Below, piece by piece: positions 1-8,034 of a stretch of 64,000 bases of DNA. Numbering within the stretch: position 1 is the first letter of the stretch; each line of letters begins with the position of its first letter. A program made the position numbers and the translations under genes. The notes below the pieces were generated by a model. That model was not told the DNA's origin and searched no databases. It was given only the letters and a program-made list of their open reading frames with translations. The DNA comes from Streptomyces aureoverticillatus (lineage in GTDB: Bacteria > Actinomycetota > Actinomycetes > Streptomycetales > Streptomycetaceae): NCBI RefSeq assembly GCF_014649395.1, contig NZ_BMSY01000003.1, positions 124,001-188,000 of the forward strand. The letters run 5' to 3'.

Positions 1-587
1 TCCCGGTCGACGACCGCAGCATCGACGACGGCGACCGCGACCACCCCGTCGAGCCGCCCGCCGAGCACCGCGCCGAGCGCCAGCAGCGCACCCAGCAGCG
101 CCAGCAACGCCAACAGCGGGGGCAGCAGCGCCGCAGCAACCGCGCCGAGCCCGGACCGTGGGAGACAAAGGGCCCGCAGCAGAGTGACGAACTGTCCCCC
201 CACGCACGGCAGTTGCTCGCCTCCGCGCAGGCCGCCACCTCGCCCGACGCGTTCGCCAAGGTGCGCGCCCGCGCCGAGAAGTCCGGCGCCCCGGCTGAAT
301 TCCTGGCCCGCCTCGACCGTATCGACGCCGAGAAGCGAAAGGCCGCCCAGCAACCGCAGCAGGCCCCGGCAGAGCAGCGGCGCGAGACGCCGCAGCAGGC
401 AGAGGAACACGTAATCGCCGTCGGCGAGCTGTTCGACGCCGCCCGCACGGCGGGCGTGAGCGACCGCGCCGAGGTCGAGCAGCTGCTCAGCTCTCGCCAC
501 GGCGTGAAGCCGACCGAGGCCACCGTCGAGCAGCTGCGCGAGATGCGCGACGACCTGCTCGACGCCGCTAAGGGGGTGAGCGTGTGA
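1..587 (+). CDS. C-terminal part of an unidentified phage protein
   Basis: The reading frame is open from the left edge of the window (first full codon at base 3) to a TGA at 585-587. The visible 194 residues begin with a Gln/Arg-rich low-complexity linker (about residues 25-55), followed by a helical segment containing AQAATSPDAFAKVRARAEKS and a second charged helical region. Alternating linker and helices resembles the tail of a phage recombination or nucleic-acid-binding protein such as a RecT-type annealase. This is only a guess, because the catalytic or core part is not in the window. The next gene starts inside its stop codon (GTGA), so the two are translationally coupled. Confidence 0.7.
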   Translation, partial: PVDDRSIDDGDRDHPVEPPAEHRAERQQRTQQRQQRQQRGQQRRSNRAEPGPWETKGPQQSDELSPHARQLLASAQAATSPDAFAKVRARAEKSGAPAEFLARLDRIDAEKRKAAQQPQQAPAEQRRETPQQAEEHVIAVGELFDAARTAGVSDRAEVEQLLSSRHGVKPTEATVEQLREMRDDLLDAAKGVSV

Positions 588-1159
588 GCGCCGAGCAGCA
601 GGCCGCCGACGAGCAGCCCGCCGAGTCACTGCGCGATCTCGCCACCCAGGAAGCTGTGCTGAAGCTGCTGGCCGAGCGGGTTGCCGCCGCCCAGAAGGAC
701 GTCAAGGCCCGCACACAAAAGGCCCTGGACGCCGCACAGAAGCGCGACGGTACCGAGCGCGTCGGGGCGTACCTCCCGACCGGCGAGCAGGTCGCCACGA
801 TCTCACTCCGCAGGGGCGAGACCGGGCCGGTCGTCACCGACGAGGAAGCTCTCGCCCGGTGGGTCCGGCAGACGTGGCCCGACCAGGAGTGGACCGAGAC
901 CCGCATCGTGCGGACGGTCAAGCCGTGGCGACTGGCCGAGATGCTGGCCGAGATGGATGCGGCCGGCGCGGCGAAGCTGGTCGACAAGACGAGCGGGGAA
1001 GTCCTCGACGTGCCCGGCGTGGCCATCAAGCCGACGCGTGCCCGCACGCACGGGGTCACGTGGCGCACGGGGGGCAAGGATCTGACCGCCGCCGCGTGGC
1101 GCACGGGAGCCCTGTCCGGGCAGCTCGCCGCCCTCACGTCCGGCGGTGACGCCGGATGA
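584..1159 (+). CDS. Phage hypothetical protein, recombination/replication region
   Basis: This 191-residue protein starts at a GTG overlapping the previous stop codon and ends inside the ATG of the methyltransferase gene (ATGA). It has an N-terminal helical region with a Lys/Arg-rich coiled-coil-like stretch (residues about 25-55) and a more globular centre containing YLPTGEQVATISLRRGETGP. No catalytic motif is recognised. Similar small proteins often lie between recombinase and nuclease or methylase genes in actinophages, so a role in DNA metabolism is plausible but inferred from position only. Confidence 0.75.
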   Translation: MSAEQQAADEQPAESLRDLATQEAVLKLLAERVAAAQKDVKARTQKALDAAQKRDGTERVGAYLPTGEQVATISLRRGETGPVVTDEEALARWVRQTWPDQEWTETRIVRTVKPWRLAEMLAEMDAAGAAKLVDKTSGEVLDVPGVAIKPTRARTHGVTWRTGGKDLTAAAWRTGALSGQLAALTSGGDAG

Positions 1160-2688
1160 CGCGCACCCTCGACCGGGCCGAGCAGCTGATCGCCGAGCGG
1201 TTCACCGACGTGCCCGGGCAGCTCGCCCTCAACACCTCCGGTGGCCTGCGCGTCGGCTCTCTGTGCTCGGGTTACGGCGGACTCGACATGGCCGTATGCG
1301 ACGTGCTCGGCGCGTCCGTGGCGTGGCACTGCCAGCACGACCCCGACGACAAACACCAGTACGCCGCGCGCATCCTGGCCCACCACTGGCCCGAGGTTCC
1401 CAACCACGGCGATGTGACGGCCGTCGACTGGTCGCAGGTCGAGCCGGTCGACGTGCTCACCGCCGGATTCCCCTGCCAAGACGTGAGCCTTGCGGGCAAG
1501 CGCGCGGGCGTCGTCGGCGACACCGTCGTACCCGCGGGCGTGCTGCTGTGCGGGAACTGCCGATGGGGTGAGCACGACCACGCGACGTGTGAGGCCGCCT
1601 CGCCGTCCGGCGCTGTCCCCTCGCGCCTTTCGGGCATGGCCGCCGCCACGGCGGTTGCCGAGCTGAACGCCCGCGACCTCGCCGACCCTGCGGGCCCGCC
1701 GCCCGAGCGCGTGATCAGGGGGACCCGGTCCGGCCTGTGGTTCCACGTCGCCCGCGCAATATCCATCCTGCGACCGAGATTGGTAGTGATCGAGAATGTG
1801 CGCGGACTCCTCTCCGCCAAGGCAGTTCGCAGTGTGGGACCAGACGGCCCGCCTGTGGATGAGGACGGCGGAGACGCCGACACTCTTCGAGCTATCGGCG
1901 CCGTTCTCGGCGACTTGGCCGACCTCGGGCTCGATGCGGAATGGCACGTGCAGCGCGCATCCGAAGTCGGAGCCCCGCACCAGCGTGAGCGGGTTTTCAT
2001 CATCGCGTGGCCTGTTGCCGACGCCGACCACGAGCGAGTGGAACGGCCCGGGGGCCCCGGACGGGAACCGCAACGACACCTTGCGCGCGCGCATCGCGAA
2101 CCTGCCGACGCCCAGGGCGAGGGACAGCAAGGGCGTGGGGTACGAGGACGGACTACCGGCGGTCGTGCGGCTGCTCAAGACGCCGACGGCTTCTCTCGGG
2201 TTGAGCGGGGGGTCACAGCACCCGGACAAGAGGAAGGGCGGGGGTCACGGGCCGACGCTCGCCGACGAGGTCGAGCACCTGCTACCCACGCCGCGCGCGT
2301 TGGACGGAGCGAAGGGCGCCGTGTCCCGGACGGCGTCGACGGAACGGCGCGTACGGCAGGGAAAGGCGAATCTTCCCGAGATGGTGCTCAGCGCGTTTCC
2401 GGCGGGCCCATCGAGTGGGGGCAGTACGGACCGGCCGTTGCCCAGTGGGAAGCGGTCACGGGCCGTGCGGCACCCCGGCCAACTGACGATCGAGGCCGCC
2501 TGACCGCCGCGTTCGTCGAATGGATGATGGGCCTACCCAGCGGCCACGTCACGGCCGTACCTGGTCTGTCCCGCCCCGCCCAGCTCAAAGCGCTCGGCAA
2601 CGGCGTCGTGCCCCAGCAGGCCGCGTACACGCTGCGCCTGTTGCTGCACCGCGCGGGCCTCGCCGAGCGGTTCGGACTGGCCGCATGA
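1156..2688 (+). CDS. DNA cytosine-C5 methyltransferase (orphan, phage)
   Basis: A 510-residue C5-methyltransferase with the canonical motifs in order. SAM-binding motif I is SLCSGYGGLD (residues 35-44), catalytic motif IV is GFPCQ with Cys107, motif VI is IENV (about 212), motif VIII is QRERV (about 275), and motif X is KALGNGVVPQQ (about 478). It would methylate cytosine in phage DNA, probably to evade host restriction; no cognate restriction gene is adjacent. Two features are odd. A Cys-containing insertion (CGNCRWGEHDHATC, about 135-148) lies between motifs IV and VI. The target-recognition region (about 285-415) is low-complexity, rich in ADA-type repeats, and is also an open, meaningful frame in +1 (see the entry at 1796). 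It is coupled to both neighbours by ATGA overlaps. Confidence 0.93.
   Translation: MTRTLDRAEQLIAERFTDVPGQLALNTSGGLRVGSLCSGYGGLDMAVCDVLGASVAWHCQHDPDDKHQYAARILAHHWPEVPNHGDVTAVDWSQVEPVDVLTAGFPCQDVSLAGKRAGVVGDTVVPAGVLLCGNCRWGEHDHATCEAASPSGAVPSRLSGMAAATAVAELNARDLADPAGPPPERVIRGTRSGLWFHVARAISILRPRLVVIENVRGLLSAKAVRSVGPDGPPVDEDGGDADTLRAIGAVLGDLADLGLDAEWHVQRASEVGAPHQRERVFIIAWPVADADHERVERPGGPGREPQRHLARAHREPADAQGEGQQGRGVRGRTTGGRAAAQDADGFSRVERGVTAPGQEEGRGSRADARRRGRAPATHAARVGRSEGRRVPDGVDGTARTAGKGESSRDGAQRVSGGPIEWGQYGPAVAQWEAVTGRAAPRPTDDRGRLTAAFVEWMMGLPSGHVTAVPGLSRPAQLKALGNGVVPQQAAYTLRLLLHRAGLAERFGLAA
1796..2503 (+). CDS. Embedded +1-frame ORF with LPTP repeats, possible overlapping gene
   Basis: This 235-residue ORF lies entirely inside the methyltransferase gene in the +1 frame. 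It is unlike a random shadow. It contains FSATWPTSGSMRNGT followed by LPTPTTSEW, LPTPRARD, KTPTASL and LPTPRALD. Phage proteins with the same order (a W-P-x-S-G-x-M-R-N-G stretch, then several LPTPxxxD units) exist as products encoded near cytosine methylases. Each LPTP unit is read as an ADA unit in the methylase frame, so the two frames constrain each other. There is no good ribosome-binding site before ATG 1796; expression could need frameshifting or weak internal initiation. Whether it is translated is unknown. Confidence 0.35.
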   Translation: MCADSSPPRQFAVWDQTARLWMRTAETPTLFELSAPFSATWPTSGSMRNGTCSAHPKSEPRTSVSGFSSSRGLLPTPTTSEWNGPGAPDGNRNDTLRARIANLPTPRARDSKGVGYEDGLPAVVRLLKTPTASLGLSGGSQHPDKRKGGGHGPTLADEVEHLLPTPRALDGAKGAVSRTASTERRVRQGKANLPEMVLSAFPAGPSSGGSTDRPLPSGKRSRAVRHPGQLTIEAA

Positions 2689-2834
2689 GCGCCGCCGAGC
2701 CCCCGCCGCCGCCCGCGTGCGACCACGGCAACCCACGATGCCGCGCCCGGCCGGTCCGGCTCTACCCGTGCGGCTGGCGGTGCGAGGAGCACCAGCCCGC
2801 CCGGACGCGCCCGTACTTCCGCGCCGACCAGTGA
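2685..2834 (+). CDS. Small Cys/His-rich phage protein
   Basis: A 49-residue protein whose ATG overlaps the methyltransferase stop codon (ATGA). After a proline-rich start it carries CDHGNPRC, then YPCGWRCEEHQP. This gives four Cys and two His residues in pairs, suitable for binding one zinc ion. The function is unknown; small zinc proteins of this type are frequent in the early regions of Streptomyces phages. The coupling and Cys spacing argue that it is a real gene. Confidence 0.65.
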   Translation: MSAAEPPPPPACDHGNPRCRARPVRLYPCGWRCEEHQPARTRPYFRADQ

Positions 2835-2906
2835 CCGCCCCGGGGCGAGGACGAGCCACCGACGCCCCTCGCCCCGGGTGCCCACCCCTGACAGGAGCAC
2901 CACCCC

Positions 2907-3863
2907 GTGACTTGGTTCAAAGTCGACGACACCGCCCACGCACACCCGAAGTTGCTCAAAGCCGGTAACGCCGCGCTCGGCCTGTGGGTCCGTGCGGGCG
3001 CCTACGCCGCGCAGCACCTCACCGAGGGCGTGATTCCGGGCGTCGTCGCCCAGCTGTACGGCACCGCGCCCCAGGCCCGGAAGCTGGTCGCGTCCGGTCT
3101 GTGGCACGCGTCCGGCCACGACTGCACCCGGTGCACCCAGCCGCCCGCCGGCGACTACGTGATGCACGACTTCCTGATCTACAACCCGAGCCGGGCGCGC
3201 GTCGAGGACGACCGCGCCGCCGCCGCCGAGCGCCAGAAGCGGGCCCGCGAGAAGGCCGCCGAGCAGCGGAACCAGGAGCGTAATCCGTTCGATTCGTCGG
3301 CGAATCGTCCGCGAATCGACGACGAACCGTGGGCCGGAAATCACGAACCGCCCGCGAATCAGATCGAGTTTCCCGACGACATCGCAGGTCAGAGCGGCCT
3401 GTCACAGCGTGACGGTATGGAGCCGTCACGGTCCCCCCGACCCGACCCGACCCGTCCCGCTGTACCTCCTACGGAGGTACAGCAAGCTAGCTACGGCTCG
3501 ACCCCCGCCGTCCCGCCGAACTGTCGGCCGTTGCGTGACGCGCTCACCGCCGCGGGCGTCGTCGTCGAGTGGTCCCTCGCCGAAGTCGACTGGTTCCGCC
3601 TCGAAGCGATCGTTCAGCGCACCGCCGTGCCCGCCCTGGTCGACCACGCCCGCGAGCAGTGGCGCCGCGCCCGTTCCCGCCCGCGGTCGGTGCGCTACTT
3701 CCTGCCCGGCTGGACCGCACTCCCCCCGGTGCCCGCCGGTGGCCCGACCGCGCCCGGTGCCGACGTGATACCGCTCGACGCCGCCCGCCCCAGCCGTGTG
3801 CAGCGCGCCGCCGATCTCTTCCGTGCCGCCGCCCACGACGACCCGCAGGAGAACGCCCAGTGA
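2907..3863 (+). CDS. Replisome organiser-like (winged-helix) phage replication protein
   Basis: A 318-residue protein starting at GTG 2907, preceded by the purine-rich site in acaggagcacc. The N-terminal domain (about 1-105) begins with WFKVDDTAHAHPKLLKAG, the typical opening of actinophage replication/HTH proteins that feed a helicase or primase to the origin. It is followed by an Arg/Glu-rich coiled coil (about 100-125), a disordered polar linker, and a C-terminal domain (about 210-290) ending before the stop codon. A Cys pair (CTRCTQ) lies near residue 75. The position before SSB fits a replication role. The assignment is by overall resemblance and not by a catalytic motif. Confidence 0.7.
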   Translation: MTWFKVDDTAHAHPKLLKAGNAALGLWVRAGAYAAQHLTEGVIPGVVAQLYGTAPQARKLVASGLWHASGHDCTRCTQPPAGDYVMHDFLIYNPSRARVEDDRAAAAERQKRAREKAAEQRNQERNPFDSSANRPRIDDEPWAGNHEPPANQIEFPDDIAGQSGLSQRDGMEPSRSPRPDPTRPAVPPTEVQQASYGSTPAVPPNCRPLRDALTAAGVVVEWSLAEVDWFRLEAIVQRTAVPALVDHAREQWRRARSRPRSVRYFLPGWTALPPVPAGGPTAPGADVIPLDAARPSRVQRAADLFRAAAHDDPQENAQ

Positions 3864-4543
3864 ACCGCCGCGAAGTCGCCGCCCTGCTCGCCTACGCCGT
3901 CAAGCTCGACCCCCGAAGCGCGCCCGCCGACCAGGCCGCGGCCGAAGAAGTCCTCGACCAGTGGGCCGACCTGCTCGCCGACGTCCCCCCGACCGCCCCG
4001 CACCCCAACGGCCGCCACTGGGACGCCTCGCAGGTCGTGCGCCACCACATCGCGACCAGCCCCTACCCGATCAAGCCGAGCGACGTCTCGCGCCCCTGGC
4101 ACAGCTTCCGCCGCGACGTCGTCGACCGCCACCACGACCCCGTACCCGCCGCCAGTCCGGATGACCCCGCCGCCTACCGCGCCGAACTGCTCGGCACCCG
4201 GCACGCCGTCGCACTCGGCGCCGCACCGGCCGCCACGTTCCGGGAGTTGACCGGCGGGCCCGCACCCGAGGTCGCCGAACGCCTCGCCGCACTCGGCGAG
4301 TACGTGCCGCGCAGCGTCGCCCAGGCCCTCGCCGACTACCGGCCCCGCCGCGCCGAGCGCGAGCGCCGCGCCGTCGAGGGACTGCCCGACCCGCTCGACG
4401 TGGCGTGCCCCTACGAGCAGTGCCGCGCCCGCGCGGGCGAGCCGTGCCGCAACTTCCGCCGCAACCCGCGCAGCAGCGCCCACCCATCCCGAATCAGCCT
4501 CGCCACCGAACGTCACTACGCCCCCAAGGAGTCGGCCGCATGA
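3860..4543 (+). CDS. Phage protein with C-terminal zinc-binding domain
   Basis: A 227-residue protein starting at GTG 3860, which overlaps the previous stop (GTGA). The N-terminal half is helical with conserved-looking SPYPIKPSDVSRPWHSFRRD around residues 60-80; it resembles actinophage proteins that follow the replication initiator and may act as a loader or partner. The C-terminus carries CPYEQCRARAGEPCRNF followed by HPSRISLA, a Cys4/His-type zinc knuckle often fused to Streptomyces phage proteins. The function is inferred from the neighbourhood: a DNA-binding accessory replication protein. Confidence 0.75.
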   Translation: MNRREVAALLAYAVKLDPRSAPADQAAAEEVLDQWADLLADVPPTAPHPNGRHWDASQVVRHHIATSPYPIKPSDVSRPWHSFRRDVVDRHHDPVPAASPDDPAAYRAELLGTRHAVALGAAPAATFRELTGGPAPEVAERLAALGEYVPRSVAQALADYRPRRAERERRAVEGLPDPLDVACPYEQCRARAGEPCRNFRRNPRSSAHPSRISLATERHYAPKESAA

Positions 4544-5013
4544 GCCCCACGCCGAAGCAGGCCCGCAGCCACCGTCGCAAAGCCAACCCCGGCGACCGCA
4601 CGAGGAACGTCACCGCGTTCCGGGTCGAGGCCAGTTGGAACGACCGCCCGGACAAGCCGGCCACGGTCAAGACATTGGACCGCAAGCGCGTTCGGCGCCT
4701 GGCCCGCCAGTGGGCCGCCGACGGCGCGTACGTGATCGTCCAGGAGAGCACCGGATGGGACACGTGGCGCACCGTGACCGAAATCGACGGGCCCGCCCTG
4801 GTCGCCGAGCGGCACCGGTTGGCCGCCGAGGAGCGCCGCCGCGTCGAGGAACAGCAGCGCGCCGCCGTCGAGGCCGAGGCCGCCCGCCTCGCTGCGGCCG
4901 AGCGGTCCGAGCGCGACCGCGCCGACCTCGCCCGCCTCATGAGGCGCGCGCCGGTCGCACGCGAGCAGTGCGGACGCCGCGACGCCCGGCACGTCACCGG
5001 GGCGCAGCGATGA
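4540..5013 (+). CDS. Hypothetical phage protein with C-terminal coiled coil
   Basis: A 157-residue protein; ATG 4540 overlaps the previous stop (ATGA). The N-terminal half contains FRVEASWNDRPDKPATVKTL, a basic beta-rich region. Residues about 85-130 form a long Ala/Glu/Arg heptad-like helix with coiled-coil character. No enzymatic motif is seen. It is one of four consecutively coupled genes (2907-5180). Confidence 0.65.
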   Translation: MSPTPKQARSHRRKANPGDRTRNVTAFRVEASWNDRPDKPATVKTLDRKRVRRLARQWAADGAYVIVQESTGWDTWRTVTEIDGPALVAERHRLAAEERRRVEEQQRAAVEAEAARLAAAERSERDRADLARLMRRAPVAREQCGRRDARHVTGAQR

Positions 5014-5180
5014 TGCCCGACGCCGCCCTCGCCGCCATCCGCGCCGCCGTCGAGGTCGCCCACGGCAACGGCATCCAGGCCGCCGACGACGTGGCCGCGT
5101 GCGTGGCCGACGAACTGACGGCCGTGGGGTGGACGCTCACCTCCGACGATCCCGCGAACGACCCCGCAGCAGCCGCGTAA
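5010..5180 (+). CDS. Small acidic hypothetical phage protein
   Basis: A 56-residue acidic protein beginning at ATG 5010 inside the previous stop codon (ATGA) and ending at TAA 5178-5180. It is mostly helical, with GNGIQAADDVAACVADEL in the middle. The function is unknown. It is the last gene of the coupled replication operon, just before a hairpin. Confidence 0.55.
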   Translation: MMPDAALAAIRAAVEVAHGNGIQAADDVAACVADELTAVGWTLTSDDPANDPAAAA

Positions 5181-5187
5181 CTCCCAG

Positions 5188-5225
5188 CAGGGGGCCGGTA
5201 TCGCGGTGGTCCGCGCCGCCCCCTG
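5188..5225 (+). terminator. Hairpin after the replication operon
   Basis: CAGGGGGC (5188-5195) pairs perfectly with GCCCCCTG (5218-5225) around a GC-rich internal arm. It lies 7 bases after the stop at 5180. There is no U-run, as is common in high-GC genomes, so termination is probable but unproven. Confidence 0.45.
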
Positions 5226-5238
5226 TGAGTTATCTTCC

Positions 5239-5268
5239 TTTCATGGAAGGTTCGAACCTTCCATGAAA
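5239..5268. promoter_or_regulatory. Perfect 30-bp palindrome, probable operator
   Basis: A perfect, spacer-free 30-bp inverted repeat centred between 5253 and 5254, with core GGAAGGTTCGAACCTTCC and flanks TTTCAT/ATGAAA. It lies 31 bp before the HNH nuclease gene, in AT-richer DNA than its surroundings. Zero-spacer symmetry suits a dimeric repressor or a nuclease target better than a terminator. Confidence 0.5.
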
Positions 5269-5299
5269 CGTACGACTACATCCCGACGGAGGTACGTCC

Positions 5300-5815
5300 A
5301 TGGACCGGCCCACCCCGGCCGCCCGGTTCGCCGCCAAGGTGAACCCCGCAGGCCCCTGGTCACTCCGCCGGGACTGCCCCGGCCCCTGCCATCTGTGGGA
5401 CGGAAGCCAGAACGAGAAGGGTTACGGCACGTTCTACGTGGCCGGCCGCACCGTCAAAGCCCACCGCTACGCCTACGAGCAGGCCAACGGCCCGATACCC
5501 ACTGGTCTTGAGGTCGACCACCGATGCCGCCGCCGCGCGTGCGTCGCCCCCGGCCACCTCGAAGCCGTCACCCACCGCACCAACATCCTCCGCTCGACGA
5601 ACCACGTCGCCGCCCGCGCCGCCGTCACGCACTGCCCCGCGGGCCATGCCTACGACCTGGCGAACACCATCCGCGCGAAGAACGGCACGAGGAAGTGCCG
5701 GACGTGCAAGAACGCGGCCGCCCGCGCCGCCCGCCGCCGCGCCCGCGAGGGCCGCCTCGCCCCCGTCGAGCGCATCCGACCCCGTACCGCTCCCACCCTC
5801 GAAAGGGCCGCGTAA
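5300..5815 (+). CDS. HNH endonuclease
   Basis: A 171-residue protein starting at ATG 5300 after an AGGAGG-like site (cggaggtacgtcc). The HNH core is seen as GLEVDHRCRRRACVAPGHLE (about residues 72-91), giving the DH metal/catalytic pair, Cys residues, and the final His, followed by THRTN. An N-terminal region with CHLWDG and a GYGTFYVAG strand matches HNH proteins of the homing/phage type. A second Cys cluster near the C-terminus (CPAGHAYDLANT then CRTCKN) is probably a structural zinc ribbon. It may be a free-standing homing nuclease or a packaging-related nuclease; its position in the early region favours the former. Confidence 0.88.
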   Translation: MDRPTPAARFAAKVNPAGPWSLRRDCPGPCHLWDGSQNEKGYGTFYVAGRTVKAHRYAYEQANGPIPTGLEVDHRCRRRACVAPGHLEAVTHRTNILRSTNHVAARAAVTHCPAGHAYDLANTIRAKNGTRKCRTCKNAAARAARRRAREGRLAPVERIRPRTAPTLERAA

Positions 5816-5818
5816 CCC

Positions 5819-6295
5819 ATGAGTGGCGACACCCCCATCACTATGACCGGCAACGTCGTTGCTGACCCCGAACTCAGGTTCACCCCGTCCGGCGCCGCCG
5901 TCTGCAATTTCCGTGTGGCCTCGACCCCGCGGAAGTTCAACCGGCAGACGAACGAATTCGAGGACGGCGAGCCCCTGTTCCTCGGCGTGGCCGTGTGGCG
6001 CCAGCAGGCCGAGCACGTCGCCGAGTCCGTGCAGCGCGGCATGCGCGTGATCATCACCGGACGCCTCACCCAACGGCAGTACGAGGCCAACGACGGCAGC
6101 AAGCGCAGCAGTTACGAGATTCAGGCCGACGAAGTCGCCCCGAGCCTGCTCCGCGCGACCGCGGTCGTGACCAAGGCCAACGGCAACGCCCAAGGCACCC
6201 AGCAGCCGTACGGCCAGCAGCCCCAGGGATACGGCCAGCAGCCCGCCGCCGACCAGTGGTCGACCCAGGGATACCGCGACGAGCCCCCGTTCTGA
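5819..6295 (+). CDS. ssb: Single-stranded DNA-binding protein
   Basis: A 158-residue SSB. The OB-fold (about 1-110) begins [20 protein letters not shown] and contains FRVASTPR and [13 protein letters not shown], typical actinobacterial SSB segments. It is followed by a Gly/Gln-rich linker with repeated YGQQP units, and the family acidic tip RDEPPF at the extreme C-terminus that recruits partner proteins. It protects single-stranded phage DNA during replication. It starts 4 bases after the HNH stop. Confidence 0.96.
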   Translation: MSGDTPITMTGNVVADPELRFTPSGAAVCNFRVASTPRKFNRQTNEFEDGEPLFLGVAVWRQQAEHVAESVQRGMRVIITGRLTQRQYEANDGSKRSSYEIQADEVAPSLLRATAVVTKANGNAQGTQQPYGQQPQGYGQQPAADQWSTQGYRDEPPF

Positions 6296-6302
6296 TCAGG
6301 CC

Positions 6303-6331
6303 CCCGCGACCGGCGCGCGTCCGGTCGCGGG
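6303..6331 (+). terminator. Perfect hairpin between ssb and the next gene
   Basis: CCCGCGACCGG (6303-6313) and CCGGTCGCGGG (6321-6331) form an 11-bp stem with a 7-base loop, directly after the ssb stop codon. There is no U-run. It is one of a series of similar hairpins between the small early genes. Confidence 0.4.
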
Positions 6332-6382
6332 CCCTCCCGCGCGCGTGAGCACCACCTCGAACCCAGACAGGAGCGCCCCGCC

Positions 6383-7096
6383 ATGCCCCGCATTCCCGAC
6401 GCCGTCGCCGTCGCCTCACTCGACACGCACCGCCTGATCGTCGCCGTACGGAACGACGGACACGCCGACGTGACTTCCAACCTCGCCCCTCGCGACACCG
6501 CTCACGTACTGCGCCAGATCGCCGACAGGTACGAGCAGCGCGCCGGACAGTGCGCGCGCGCCCTCGCCACAGGGCTTCCGTGCCCCGTGCACGACGCCCC
6601 CGCCTCGCCGTCCGAGGCCCTGCCCGCCGCCGGGACCGGCGCCGCCGAGGCCGCCGCCCGCGGCATACGTCAGGTACAGCGCCCCGCCGGCCTCGACGCC
6701 CTGCTCGCCCAGGTCGCCGCAGCCATGTCCCCGGCCGCCGAGGAGCCCGACGCGCTCACCGCCGACGACGTCCGCGCCGCCCTGGCATTCAACTCCCTTG
6801 ACCGCGACCCGGCCCTCGCCACGCTGCGTGACGTCCTGCTCGACGACGCCCCGTGCACACCCGAGCAGGCCCTCGCCGCCGCCCGCCTCATCCTGCGGGC
6901 GCACGCGTGGCATATCGCCGCCCTGGTCGACCGCGAGTACGACGCCACCCGTAGCCGATGGGGACTCAACCGCAGCACGCGCGGCCTGCTCACCGGATAC
7001 AGCGGAGCCCGCTGCGCCATACAGGCGTACGCCGACCGCCTCGCCGACGAGCAGGCCCTCGCCGAGGGCGCAGCGAACGAGCAGGCCCAGCCGTGA
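6383..7096 (+). CDS. Hypothetical early phage protein
   Basis: A 237-residue protein from ATG 6383, preceded by acaggagcgcc. An N-terminal beta-rich part (VAVASLDTHRLIVAVRNDG) leads into a helix with YEQRAGQCARALATGLPCPV and a second helical domain (about 110-235). No catalytic residues are recognised. It is coupled to the following gene by a GTGA overlap. Confidence 0.65.
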   Translation: MPRIPDAVAVASLDTHRLIVAVRNDGHADVTSNLAPRDTAHVLRQIADRYEQRAGQCARALATGLPCPVHDAPASPSEALPAAGTGAAEAAARGIRQVQRPAGLDALLAQVAAAMSPAAEEPDALTADDVRAALAFNSLDRDPALATLRDVLLDDAPCTPEQALAAARLILRAHAWHIAALVDREYDATRSRWGLNRSTRGLLTGYSGARCAIQAYADRLADEQALAEGAANEQAQP

Positions 7097-8034
7097 GCGC
7101 CCGCCCCCAGCAGCGCGCGCCCAAGGGACGCGACCGCGACCGCGGCGACCGGCGGGCCGTGGTCGACGTCCTGCTCGCCCGCGCCCACCGAGGCGTACTC
7201 ACCCCCACCGAGGGCGCCCTACTCGCCGAGCACGTACGCGAGGAGCAGCGCCTCGCCGACGAGACGCGCCGCGCCATGGCTGGCACTGCCCAGGCCCTCG
7301 AACGCCACCGCGAGGCCGCCGACGCCGCGATCGTCGAGGCCGAGCAGCGCGCCACCGACGCCGAGGAACAGCTGTCGCAGTCCGAGACCCTGGGCCACCG
7401 CCTGTTGCAGCGGGCCGAGCGCGCCGAGGAACAGCTCGCCCACGTCCAGGCCAAGCGCGACCGCCTCGCCCGCGACGTCGACGCCATGAACGCCACGACA
7501 CGTGAGACGTACGCCGAGCGCAGGCAGCACCGGCAGGCCCTCGCCGAGCAGCGCGCCCACGTCGACCAGGTACTCGCCCGCGTCCGCAACGCCCAGTCCC
7601 TCGGCGACGTCCTCGCCGCCGTCGCCGAACACGACGGCCTCTCACCGGCCGCCGCCCGCGCCCACGGCCGCATGCTCGACCGCGCCGACACGACCGAGGC
7701 CCGCCTCGCCGAGCAGCAGCGCGAGCACGACATCGCCCTCGCCACCGAGCGTCGCCGCGCCGAGGGATGGAAGGCGCACACCCGCGAGGCCGAGCGCCAG
7801 GCAGGCCGGTACCGGGTCGCGTGGCTGGCAGCCCGCCGCGACCGCTACGCCGACCGCGCCGCCATGGCCGCCGAGCTGCCCCTCGCCCACGCCGTCGACC
7901 GCGTGCGCGCCCTCGCCGCCCGCATGCGCGCCGGATCACCCCAGGGCACCGCCGCCATCTACGCCGAGCGCATCGAGCAGGCCCTCGCCGGCGAGCGCAC
8001 CACCAGCACTGAGCACAGGAGCAGCCACGCATGA
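7093..8034 (+). CDS. Long coiled-coil phage protein
   Basis: A 313-residue protein starting at GTG 7093, overlapping the previous stop. It is nearly all helical: from about residue 45 to 190 it consists of Ala/Glu/Arg/Gln heptads (for example RLADETRRAMAGTAQALERH and AEQRATDAEEQLSQSE), predicting a long coiled coil. The shorter C-terminal helix contains YRVAWLAARRDRYADRAA. It may form a filamentous or scaffold-like dimer. The function is unknown; similar coiled-coil proteins recur in early regions of Streptomyces phages. Confidence 0.65.
   Translation: MSARPQQRAPKGRDRDRGDRRAVVDVLLARAHRGVLTPTEGALLAEHVREEQRLADETRRAMAGTAQALERHREAADAAIVEAEQRATDAEEQLSQSETLGHRLLQRAERAEEQLAHVQAKRDRLARDVDAMNATTRETYAERRQHRQALAEQRAHVDQVLARVRNAQSLGDVLAAVAEHDGLSPAAARAHGRMLDRADTTEARLAEQQREHDIALATERRRAEGWKAHTREAERQAGRYRVAWLAARRDRYADRAAMAAELPLAHAVDRVRALAARMRAGSPQGTAAIYAERIEQALAGERTTSTEHRSSHA

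Noticed and set aside
568..2229. 553-codon open frame on the minus strand opposite the methyltransferase
   Set aside because: High-GC antisense shadow: no recognisable domain, poor codon bias, and it covers two well-supported plus-strand genes.
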